In this document: positions 1-9,802 of the stretch, piece by piece
Layout: every line of letters starts with the position of its first letter
Numbering within the stretch: the stretch's first letter is position 1
Origin: Sphingomonas sp. BK235
GTDB taxonomy: Bacteria > Pseudomonadota > Alphaproteobacteria > Sphingomonadales > Sphingomonadaceae
DNA: 64,000 nt
Assembly: GCF_004345855.1 (NCBI RefSeq)
Contig: NZ_SLXN01000012.1
Location: 1 to 64,000 of the forward strand
Direction of reading: 5' to 3'
Program-made: the position numbers and the translations under genes
Notes under the pieces: model-generated
The model's database searches: none
What the model was told of the DNA's origin: nothing
The model's input: only the letters and a program-made list of their open reading frames with translations

Positions 1-210
1 CTGTCGGCCGGGATCACCGCGGCGGTGGCCTGGACCACCCAGCTCAAACAGCGCGAGCGCGCGCTGCCGCGCGACCCCATCCCCGAACATGCCGCAGTGT
101 ATGAGGCGATCGCCGAGGCCGATCCCGCCGCGGCGGCGCAGGCGATGCGCCGGCTGGTCGACCTCGCGCTGGCGGACACGCGCGAGGCGCTCAACGGGCC
201 GGTGGGATAG
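1..210 (+). CDS. GntR/FadR-family regulator, C-terminal end of FCD ligand domain (partial)
   Basis: Only the last 69 codons are present; the reading frame is open from base 1. The tail has the pattern of the last two helices of an FCD (FadR C-terminal) domain: a DPIPEHAAVYEAI stretch with the conserved metal- or ligand-facing His, then a helix ending LALADTREAL. FCD proteins are dimeric repressors or activators that sense small carboxylates. The DNA-binding part and the target genes lie outside the window, so the ligand cannot be inferred. It is convergent with the small gene at 326-715. Confidence 0.7.
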   Translation: MSAGITAAVAWTTQLKQRERALPRDPIPEHAAVYEAIAEADPAAAAQAMRRLVDLALADTREALNGPVG

Positions 211-325
211 GGCGGACCACCGACGGCGGCAGCGTGCCGGCCGGCCGCGGCGCGCGAGACGGTCGTGCGCGCGCCCGCCGCGCGCGGGGGCGGCGGAGAC
301 GTACCCGCGCCGGGGAGCGCGGCGG

Positions 326-715
326 TCAGTCGGTGCCGTCGAGCACGCGGCGGATCTCCTCCTCGGCGCGGCCGAACACCGCGGCGAGCCCGGCCACGCT
401 CGCGCCGCGCTCCGCCAGCGCGCGGATCCGCGCGGCATCGACCACCATCGCATAGCCGCTGGTGTCGCGCTGCTCGCGCACCACGTCGCGGCGGCCCGAA
501 CCGCGGTGGCGCTGCGCCGCGGCGCGGGCGCGTTCGCGCTCCTCGGCCTCGCGCGCCCGCGCCGCGGCGCGCGCCGCGAGCCGCTCGCCCGTCGCCGTCG
601 CGCGCGCCGCGATCCGCTCGGCCGCGGTGCGCGCGCGCTCGGCGGCGCGCTCGCCGCGCGGCGCGCCGATCTCGCCGCGCGGCGCCGGCGGTTGACCCCA
701 ACTGCTATCGACCAT
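326..715 (-). CDS. Small HTH-like conserved hypothetical protein
   Basis: A 129-residue protein. The start at 715 is chosen because GAGGGGCA sits just upstream; longer readings run into the ada coding region. The middle is a very Arg/Ala/Glu-rich helix, probably coiled coil (about residues 20-85). The C-terminal 40 residues read like a resolvase-type helix-turn-helix (IRALAERGASVAGLAAVFGR), so DNA binding is possible. No family name is recognised. It lies 79 bp downstream of the ada-like gene on the same strand and may share its transcript. Confidence 0.5.
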   Translation of the reverse strand: MVDSSWGQPPAPRGEIGAPRGERAAERARTAAERIAARATATGERLAARAAARAREAEERERARAAAQRHRGSGRRDVVREQRDTSGYAMVVDAARIRALAERGASVAGLAAVFGRAEEEIRRVLDGTD

Positions 716-794
716 TGCCCCTCGCCTTCGATCCCGCGGCGCGCTGTAGAGCGCGTCGCCGCGCCCTCGCAAGCGCGGGCGCCGCGGGAGGCGG

Positions 795-1796
795 TCAGCG
801 CGCCGCGAGGCGGACCGCGGCGAGCAACAGCGCGCACCGCTGCGCCGCGGGCAGCGCCGGGTCGAGCGGCACCGCCGCCGCGGTCGCGACCCAGCGCGCC
901 GCCCGCGCGGTCGCCTGCGCGTCGGCGCGCACCAGCGTCGCCGCGGGGAGGAGGGTCGCCAGCGCCGCCGGCGATTCGTCCAGCGCGACGTGGCACAGCC
1001 CGCGCGCGGTCTGCGCGACCAGCAGCGTGCCCGCTGGGGCGGGCAGCACGCACCAGGCGATCGTCTCGCCCGCGCCGCCGCGCGCCCAGGCCGCGGGCGC
1101 CATGCCGAGCGCCGCGGCGTCGGCGTAGAAGCGGCTCGGCGCGGCATAGCCGGCGGCGTAGATCGCGTCGGTGACGCTGCCCTCGGCGCGCAGCGTGGCG
1201 GCGGCGCGAACGGCGCGGTGATCGCGCGCATAGGCCGCTGGCGACAGGCCGGTGGCGCGCGTGAACAGGCGCTGGAAGTGGGAGGGCGCGTAGCCGACTG
1301 CCGCGGCGAGGTCGGCGAGCGACGGCGGCCGTTCGGCGCCGTCGAGCAGTGTCAGCGCGCGCGTCACCGCCGCGGCATCGCGCGCGACGTCGTCGGGCAG
1401 GCAGCGGCGGCAGGCGCGATACCCTGCGGCGCGCGCGGCGGCGCCGTCGGCCAGGAAGCCGACATGCTCGCGCCGCGGCCGCCGCGCCGCGCAGCTCGGC
1501 CGGCAATAGATGCGGGTCGAACTGACGGTGACGACGAAGCGCCCGTCACAGCCGCGGTCGCGGCGGACGAAGGCGGCCCAGGCGGCGTCGGGGTCGATGG
1601 GGTCGACGTCGAGGGGGGCGGGGACGGTGGATGAGGGGGCGTGGAGACGATCGCCAACATCCCTTCCGTCATCCCGGACCTGGTCCGGGATCCACCGTGC
1701 CGCACGCTCTTCGGCCGCGGGTTGCGCGGACGGGTGGATCCCGGACCAGGTCCGGGATGACGGAAGGGCGTGGGGGAGGGGCGCCGTGTCTGTCAT
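795..1796 (-). CDS. ada: Ada-like regulator/methyl-phosphotriester repair protein, lacking the C-terminal methyltransferase domain
   Basis: The Ada N-terminal zinc domain (VSSTRIYCRPSCAARRP ... ACRRCLP) carries the four Cys that bind zinc and accept methyl groups from phosphotriesters. An AraC-type HTH (LAAAVGYAPSHFQRLF) follows, then the small ribonuclease-like N-terminal half of the O6-methylguanine methyltransferase. The protein stops at 333 residues, before any PCHRV active-site motif, so alkylguanine repair should be absent. The first ~45 residues are a translated inverted repeat (1662-1767), so the true start is doubtful; no in-frame ATG lies between the repeat and the zinc domain. It may still act as a methylation-sensing activator, or be a decaying gene. 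Confidence 0.7.
   Translation of the reverse strand: MTDTAPLPHALPSSRTWSGIHPSAQPAAEERAARWIPDQVRDDGRDVGDRLHAPSSTVPAPLDVDPIDPDAAWAAFVRRDRGCDGRFVVTVSSTRIYCRPSCAARRPRREHVGFLADGAAARAAGYRACRRCLPDDVARDAAAVTRALTLLDGAERPPSLADLAAAVGYAPSHFQRLFTRATGLSPAAYARDHRAVRAAATLRAEGSVTDAIYAAGYAAPSRFYADAAALGMAPAAWARGGAGETIAWCVLPAPAGTLLVAQTARGLCHVALDESPAALATLLPAATLVRADAQATARAARWVATAAAVPLDPALPAAQRCALLLAAVRLAAR
1662..1767. repeat. Large inverted repeat, CCGGGATCCA-core family (copy 1)
   Basis: Two perfectly complementary 35-base arms (1662-1696 and 1733-1767) enclose a 36-base spacer. Each arm contains a smaller palindrome around CCGGACCTGGTCCGG. Related copies occur at 28898-28995, 36170-36200 and 36275-36372. This one lies within the open frame of the ada-like gene and is readable through on both strands. 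Confidence 0.85.
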
Positions 1797-2082
1797 CGGC
1801 CATCTCGCTTGCCTCGGCGTCGCGGCGGCCCTTGCACGTACCGGATCGCGACCATCACCCCGACCTATACGCTACCCCACCCGCCACCGCATCCCGCGGC
1901 TTGCGCCCGAACCTTCCCGCCACCGCGCATGCCGTTGATCATGTTCAACACGCCCGCCCGCTCCGGTTGCATCCCCGGCAACCCTTTGCTACGCGCGCCG
2001 CTACCCAAGCGAAGGCGCCGCCGCGCGCCACCCGGTCGCATGGGTTCGACACCCTTGGGTTTATGCGAGGAAAGTGGATCGC
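1797..2082. other. Intergenic region upstream of the F1 ATPase operon
   Basis: A stretch of 286 bases between the divergent ada-like gene and atpH. It should hold the atp promoter, but no clear -35/-10 pair stands out, and no RNA gene or repeat was seen. GAGG at 2067-2070 is the likely ribosome-binding site of atpH. Confidence 0.4.
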
Positions 2083-2652
2083 GTGGAGAGTTCCAGCGGT
2101 AATCAGGGCAGCAGCATCCAGGCCAGCCTCGGCGGGCGCTACGCGAGCGCGCTGTTCGATCTGGCGGTGGAGGCCAAGGCGGTCGACCAGGTCGAGCGCA
2201 GCCTCGCCGCGGTGCGCGACGCGCTGGCCGAATCGGCCGACTTCCGCGCGCTGATCGCCTCGCCCGTGGTGGCGCGGCGCGATGCGGTAAGCGCGGTGGT
2301 CGCCGCGGCCGACGCGATCGGCGTCGACGCCACCACGCGCAGCTTCCTCGGCGTGCTCGCGGAGAATCGCCGGCTGTCGCAGCTGCCGCAGATCATCCGC
2401 GCCTTCCGCACCTTCGCGGCGCGCCACCGCGGCGAGACCACCGCCGAGGTGACCAGCGCGCACCCGCTCACGCCCGAGCAGGTCGACGAGCTCAAGCAGC
2501 AGCTGCGCCGCCGCGTCGGCCGCGAGGTGTCGGTCGACCTCGAGGTCGATCCGGCGATCCTCGGCGGGCTCGTCGTCCGCATCGGCTCCCAGATGATCGA
2601 TTCTTCGATCCGTACCCGTTTGAATGCGCTCGCCAGCGCGATGAAGGGCTAA
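2083..2652 (+). CDS. atpH: ATP synthase F1 subunit delta
   Basis: Delta is the stator protein linking the F1 head to the b subunits of F0. The N-terminus reads SIQASLGGRYASALFDLA and the C-terminal part contains the usual TSAHPLTPEQ and LGGLVVRIGSQMIDSSI stretches. The GTG at 2083 is chosen because it gives a start resembling sphingomonad homologues (MESSSGNQ...). The in-frame GTG at 2074 is only 3 bases from the GAGG site and less likely. It opens the operon atpH-A-G-(lipoprotein)-D-(coiled coil)-C; F0 genes are not in the window, as is usual for alphaproteobacteria. Confidence 0.93.
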   Translation: MESSSGNQGSSIQASLGGRYASALFDLAVEAKAVDQVERSLAAVRDALAESADFRALIASPVVARRDAVSAVVAAADAIGVDATTRSFLGVLAENRRLSQLPQIIRAFRTFAARHRGETTAEVTSAHPLTPEQVDELKQQLRRRVGREVSVDLEVDPAILGGLVVRIGSQMIDSSIRTRLNALASAMKG

Positions 2653-2656
2653 CCAC

Positions 2657-4186
<1,530 letters not shown>

Positions 4187-4190
4187 GGCG

Positions 4191-4270
4191 CGTGCTCCTG
4201 CGGACGCAGGAGCCCAGTGCCACAGACGATCCGCTGAATAACCCTGGGCTCCTGCCTACGCAGGAGCACG
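4191..4270. repeat. Inverted repeat in the atpA-atpG spacer
   Basis: 27-base arms (4191-4217 and 4244-4270) are complementary with two mismatches, and each arm is itself a small hairpin of the GCTCCTGC/GCAGGAGC type. It fills almost all of the spacer between atpA and atpG. It differs from the CCGGGATCCA family. In the mRNA it would fold into a stable structure just before the atpG ribosome-binding site, where it could affect RNA stability or the ratio of alpha to gamma. Confidence 0.75.
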
Positions 4271-4282
4271 AGAAGGCAGGAC

Positions 4283-5161
4283 ATGGCGTCACTCAAGGCC
4301 CTCAAGATCCGCATCGGCTCGGTCAAGTCGACGCAGAAGATCACCAAGGCGATGAAGATGGTTGCCGCCGCCAAGCTGCGCCGCGCGCAGGAGGCGGCGA
4401 TCGCCGGCCGCCCCTATGCCGAGCGGCTCGAGGGCGTCGTCGCCAGCCTGGCGCGCAACGTCGGTGTCGGCGCCTCGCCGCTGCTGGCGGGGACGGGCAA
4501 GGACCAGGTGCACCTGCTGGTGGTCGCCACCTCGGAGCGCGGCCTGGCGGGCGCGTTCAACACCAACATCGTCCGCGCCGCACGCCGCAAGGCCGAGGAG
4601 CTGGAGGCCGCGGGCAAGACCGTGATCTTCTATCTCGCCGGCAAGAAGGGGCGCGTGCTGCGCCGCTTCTACCCGCAGGCGATCAAGGTCGACCATGATC
4701 TCTCGACGGTGAAGACCGTGGCGTTCGACGACGCCAAGGCGATCGCGGACGACCTGATCGCGCGCTACGCCGCGGGCGAGTTCGACGTCGCGCATCTGTT
4801 CTACGCCAAGTTTCAGTCGGCGCTGGTGCAGCTGCCGGTCGGCCAGCAGATCATCCCGGTCGCGATCCCCGACCGCGGCGAGCCGAAGCTGGCCAATGCC
4901 GGCGACGCGACGGTGGAATATGAGCCGAGCGAGGAAGCGATCCTCGCCGACCTGCTGCCGCGCAACGTCGCGATCCAGATCTTCCGCGCCATGCTGGAGA
5001 ATGCCGCCTCCGAGCAGGGCAGCCGCATGACCGCGATGGACAATGCCACGCGTAACGCGGGCGATATGATCAAGCGGCTGAGCATCCAGTACAACCGCGC
5101 ACGCCAGGCGGCGATCACCACCGAGCTGGTGGAGATCATCTCGGGCGCAGAGGCACTGTGA
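4283..5161 (+). CDS. atpG: ATP synthase F1 subunit gamma
   Basis: The central rotor shaft of F1, 292 residues. The N-terminal helix MASLKALKIRIGSVKSTQKI and the C-terminal helix ending in the IQYNRARQAAITTEL stretch are typical; these two form the coiled coil that turns inside the alpha/beta ring. An AAGGCAGG ribosome-binding site lies just upstream. The stop codon overlaps the GTG start of the next gene. Confidence 0.97.
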   Translation: MASLKALKIRIGSVKSTQKITKAMKMVAAAKLRRAQEAAIAGRPYAERLEGVVASLARNVGVGASPLLAGTGKDQVHLLVVATSERGLAGAFNTNIVRAARRKAEELEAAGKTVIFYLAGKKGRVLRRFYPQAIKVDHDLSTVKTVAFDDAKAIADDLIARYAAGEFDVAHLFYAKFQSALVQLPVGQQIIPVAIPDRGEPKLANAGDATVEYEPSEEAILADLLPRNVAIQIFRAMLENAASEQGSRMTAMDNATRNAGDMIKRLSIQYNRARQAAITTELVEIISGAEAL

Positions 5162-5765
5162 TCCGGGCGGGCATCCTGCTGCTGGCGGCGACGCTGGCGG
5201 TGGCAGGCTGCTCCAAGCCCGCCGCCGACCAGGCGCCGGCCAACGACACCGCCGCGGTGGCCGAGCCGAGCGGGCCCAATCTCGCGGGCGGCAGCTGGGA
5301 CGGCGTGTTCACCGATCCCGGCGTCGCGCTCGACCGCTTCGGGCGGATCGGGCTGCGGCCGGGCGCCTATGAGAAGCGCGGCGGCGTCTGGCGCTCCGAG
5401 GCGGCGCCGACGCCGATGTCGGACCCGCAGGGCAAGCACCCGGTGATGGCGCATTTCACCGCCAGCGGCGCGGCCGACCGGCTCGAGGCGATCGAGTATC
5501 GCTTGGTCGAGCCGACCTCGGCGAACGACCAGCTCGCGCGCGACTCGTTCGACAAATGGCTCGCCCAGTCGCTCCAGCAGCTCGGCGTCAGCGGCGGCGA
5601 CAGCGCGCTCGCCGCGATCCACGGCACGAAGCGCGCCACCGGACAACTCAAGGGCGGCGCCGATTATGCGGTGACGCGCACCACCACCCCCAAGGAGCGG
5701 CTGTTGGCCGTGACCTTCACCCGCTCCGCGCCTACATCGGGGCAGACGAACCAAGGAAAGATGTG

Positions 5766-5766
<1 letters not shown>
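5158..5766 (+). CDS. Putative lipoprotein encoded inside the atp operon
   Basis: 202 residues starting at a GTG that overlaps the atpG stop (GTGA). A short hydrophobic leader ends in the lipobox LAVAGC, so the mature protein would be a lipid-anchored periplasmic or outer-membrane lipoprotein starting at Cys17. The rest is a soluble domain without a family I recognise. Its stop overlaps the atpD ATG (TGATG), so it is embedded in the operon with overlaps at both ends. This tight coupling suggests co-expression with ATP synthase. A role in assembly or stability of the complex is only a guess. Confidence 0.85.
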
Positions 5767-7250
<1,484 letters not shown>

Positions 7251-7253
<3 letters not shown>

Positions 7254-7274
7254 TCGACTCGGGGTCGGTGCCCG
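7251..7274 (+). repeat. Direct repeat, left copy, after atpD
   Basis: Begins with the atpD stop codon: TGATCGACT, four bases, then GTCGGTGCCCG. The same two blocks recur at 7786-7813, starting at the stop codon of the next gene. Confidence 0.8.
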
Positions 7275-7290
7275 GCTACCTTAGGGTGGT

Positions 7291-7788
7291 ATGGGCATCG
7301 ACACGCTCTCGATCGCGAAGGACCTGCGCGCGGCGGCGCTGCCGCAGGACCAGGCCGAGGCCATCGCCGCGGCGATCGGCCGCGCGATGGGCGAGGGCGC
7401 GGCGACAAAGGCGGACCTGGATCGTCTGGGCGAGCGGATCGACGCGCGGTTCGAGCAAGAGGCTGTGCGGATCGAGGCCCGGTTCGAGCAGGAGGCCGCC
7501 CGGATCGAGGCCCGGTTCGATCGAGAGGCGGCCAGGGTCGACGCGCGGTTCGCTCAGGTTGACGCGCGCTTCGCCCAGGTCGATGCGCGCTTCGATCAGA
7601 TCGAGGCGCGACTTGAAGAAGCCGACGTCAAGGTCGACGCCCGCTTCGCTCAGGTCGCCACCGATCTCCGCCTCGTCGAGGAGCGCATGACCGCGCGGAT
7701 CGAGTCGGCCAAGACCCAGCTGCTGACCTGGCTCGTCGGCGCGATCTTCACCGCCACCGGCGTGCTGATCGCGGTATTGAAGCTGTGA
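7291..7788 (+). CDS. Coiled-coil protein with C-terminal membrane anchor, inserted between atpD and atpC
   Basis: 165 residues. After a short N-terminal domain, residues ~50-135 form a regular coiled coil with mixed periods: three 11-residue repeats of the type EARFEQEAARI, three 7-residue repeats of DARFAQV, then two more 11-residue units. The C-terminus is a single hydrophobic segment (LLTWLVGAIFTATGVLIAVL) that should anchor it in the inner membrane. The layout resembles DUF1640/CCDC90-type proteins, but the assignment is not certain. It is co-directional with atpD and atpC and bounded by the direct repeats at 7251 and 7786, which suggests it was added to an ancestral atpDC pair. Confidence 0.8.
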   Translation: MGIDTLSIAKDLRAAALPQDQAEAIAAAIGRAMGEGAATKADLDRLGERIDARFEQEAVRIEARFEQEAARIEARFDREAARVDARFAQVDARFAQVDARFDQIEARLEEADVKVDARFAQVATDLRLVEERMTARIESAKTQLLTWLVGAIFTATGVLIAVLKL

Positions 7789-7813
7789 TCGACTAGCCCC
7801 GCGTCGGTGCCCG
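7786..7813 (+). repeat. Direct repeat, right copy, after the coiled-coil gene
   Basis: TGATCGACT, starting at the stop codon of the coiled-coil gene, then 8 bases and GTCGGTGCCCG. It matches the sequence after atpD (7251-7274) except for the short middle part. Confidence 0.8.
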
Positions 7814-7873
7814 TGCGATGTCGCCCGCTCGCCTCGACCTCATCACGTCCACGCCGTTCAGGATATCAGACCC

Positions 7874-8125
7874 ATGCTGCACTTCGAACTCGTCACCCCC
7901 GAACGCCTCGTCCGCTCCGACGAGGTGCATATGGTCACGGTGCCCGGCACCGACGGCGACTTCGCCGTGCTCGAGGGGCACGCGCCCTTCATGTCGACGA
8001 TCCGCGACGGCGAGGTGCTGGTGCAGAAGACGCCGGGCGCCGCGCCCGAGACCATCGCGATCCGCGGTGGCTTCGCCGAGGTCAACGCCAAGGGGCTGAC
8101 GGTCCTCGCCGAACACGCCGGCTGA
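7874..8125 (+). CDS. atpC: ATP synthase F1 subunit epsilon
   Basis: 83 residues, short for the family because only the N-terminal beta-sandwich (LHFELVTPERLVRSDEVHMVTVPGTDGDF) is present. The C-terminal helical hairpin that inhibits ATP hydrolysis in many bacteria is absent; short epsilon subunits are common in alphaproteobacteria, where other inhibitors are used. It is the last gene of the operon, 85 bp after the coiled-coil gene and convergent with the peptidase gene. Confidence 0.95.
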   Translation: MLHFELVTPERLVRSDEVHMVTVPGTDGDFAVLEGHAPFMSTIRDGEVLVQKTPGAAPETIAIRGGFAEVNAKGLTVLAEHAG

Positions 8126-8158
8126 GCGGTCGCCGCGCGCTCGCGCGGCTCACCGCTC
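8124..8158. terminator. Hairpin spanning the two convergent stop codons
   Basis: Nested arms GAGCGGT/ACCGCTC and CCGCGCG/CGCGCGG form a strong GC hairpin between atpC and the minus-strand peptidase gene, overlapping both stops. There is no T-run, so it may act as a mixed terminator or 3'-end stabiliser for both transcripts. Confidence 0.5.
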
Positions 8159-9694
8159 CTCGGGCGGCGGCGCCGGGGGTGCGCCGGCCGCCTCCGCCAT
8201 CGCCGCGATCGCCGCGGGATCGTTGCTCTGCAACGCGGTCAGCAGCGTCATCGCCCATTCCGCGGTCTGCCCGCCATGGGGATCGTAGGCGACGCGGCGC
8301 AGCGCCGCCGCGGCCTCGTCGCGGCGCTGGTGCTTGATGTGCATCATCGCCACCGAGATCGCCAGCCCGCGGTCGAACGGCGCGAGCTGATAGGCATAGG
8401 CCAGCCCCTTCTCGGCATTGGCCGACATCGGCTCGCCCGAGCGCGCATAGGCCTGATAGAAAGCCGCGAGCGGCCACGGATCCTCGGGATCGAGCCGGTT
8501 GGCGTCACGGAACCAGCCGCGCACCGTCTTCCAGCGCGCCGCGTCGGTGCTCTTGTCCGCCGCCGCGAGCGCTTCCTGCGCCATGCCCCGGTACATCATC
8601 GCGCGGCCGAGCTTGGGGCTGGCCGCCAGCGCGCGCGCTGCCGCCGCGTCCGCCGCGGCATAGTCGCCCGCGTCATATTCCGCCTCCGCCAGCGCGACCT
8701 GGACGGCCGGATCGCTCGGAAAGCGCGCCGCGACCAGCCGCGCCTCCTCGACCACCCCGCGCGCCGAGCGTGAATCGACGCCGCGCTGCGAGCGCTGGCG
8801 TACCGGCATGATCGCCGCCTCGGCCGCGCCGAGCGCGCGCACCGTCACCGCACCGATCGGCAGGTCCGCCAGCTTGATCCCGAACATCGGCAGCCGCTTG
8901 CTGCGCGCATAGGCGTTGAGCGCCTTGTCGAGCTGGCGCGGATCACCCAGCGTCGCGGCGGCCTCGGCCGCGGTCTTGTGATCGAGCGTGTCGAAATAGC
9001 CGCGCATCGTCTCGCGCTCGCCGCGCCCCAGCGTGAGATAATGCGTCAGCAGCCAGGCGCGGCCGTAGAAGGTCTGGCGCTGCTCCGGGGTCATCTTGCG
9101 CTCCGACGGCGAGCGGAGCAGCAGGTCGCGCGCGGGCACCTGATCGGTGTCGATCATCCCGACCGCGCGATACAGCGGGGGCGCCCCGAACAGGATGCGA
9201 TCGGGCTGGACGATCGCGGTGGCGTTGAACTCGGCGAAGCCCTCGACGAACCAGGCGGGGAAGGGGCGCTCGCCCCAGGTCGCGAACATGAAATGGTGCG
9301 CATATTCGTGCAGCAGCACCGCCTGCGCCGACAGCGCGAGCTTGCCGCGATCGTGCGTCTCGCGCGGCACGAAGGCGATCGCGCCGCTGACGCGCGGCAG
9401 ATAGACGCCCGCCACGCCGCTGGAACCGAGCAGCCGCTGCACCGCGCGCACGTCCTTGAGCACGTAGACGGTGACGCGCTGCGCCGCGCTCACCGGCGTA
9501 TCGGGCAATCCGCGCATCACGCGCATCGCCTTGTCGAACCGCTCGAGCGTGGTGGCGAAGGCGGTCACCTCAGCGGGGTCGTCGTCCGAATAGACGAGGA
9601 AATGCGGCGAGCTCGCTTCCTGCCATGCCGCCGCGGCCGGCGCCGCGCCCGCGACCGCGATCCACCCTGCCAGTCCCGCCAGCCAGCCGCGCAT
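8150..9694 (-). CDS. Secreted peptidase-MA-like protein with TPR repeats
   Basis: 514 residues from the ATG at 9694, which gives a clean signal peptide (hydrophobic core, then GAAPAAAA); an in-frame GTG lies 30 bases upstream. A DUF1570/peptidase MA-type domain has the zinc motif HEYAHH near residue 128 and a following EGFAEF that could supply the third ligand, so zinc protease activity is possible. The second half is helical and Ala-rich with TPR-like repeats (about residues 330-500). The protein is probably periplasmic. The substrate is unknown. Confidence 0.8.
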   Translation of the reverse strand: MRGWLAGLAGWIAVAGAAPAAAAWQEASSPHFLVYSDDDPAEVTAFATTLERFDKAMRVMRGLPDTPVSAAQRVTVYVLKDVRAVQRLLGSSGVAGVYLPRVSGAIAFVPRETHDRGKLALSAQAVLLHEYAHHFMFATWGERPFPAWFVEGFAEFNATAIVQPDRILFGAPPLYRAVGMIDTDQVPARDLLLRSPSERKMTPEQRQTFYGRAWLLTHYLTLGRGERETMRGYFDTLDHKTAAEAAATLGDPRQLDKALNAYARSKRLPMFGIKLADLPIGAVTVRALGAAEAAIMPVRQRSQRGVDSRSARGVVEEARLVAARFPSDPAVQVALAEAEYDAGDYAAADAAAARALAASPKLGRAMMYRGMAQEALAAADKSTDAARWKTVRGWFRDANRLDPEDPWPLAAFYQAYARSGEPMSANAEKGLAYAYQLAPFDRGLAISVAMMHIKHQRRDEAAAALRRVAYDPHGGQTAEWAMTLLTALQSNDPAAIAAMAEAAGAPPAPPPEER

Positions 9695-9802
9695 CACCAC
9701 CCACCCCACGCTTGTCACGCGCACGAGCGTAAGTGGCGGGCAGGGGTGGTCAAGCCGGGGTTTGCGCCGATCTCACCGCTATCGGTCAGTGCGGCGCGCG
9801 GC

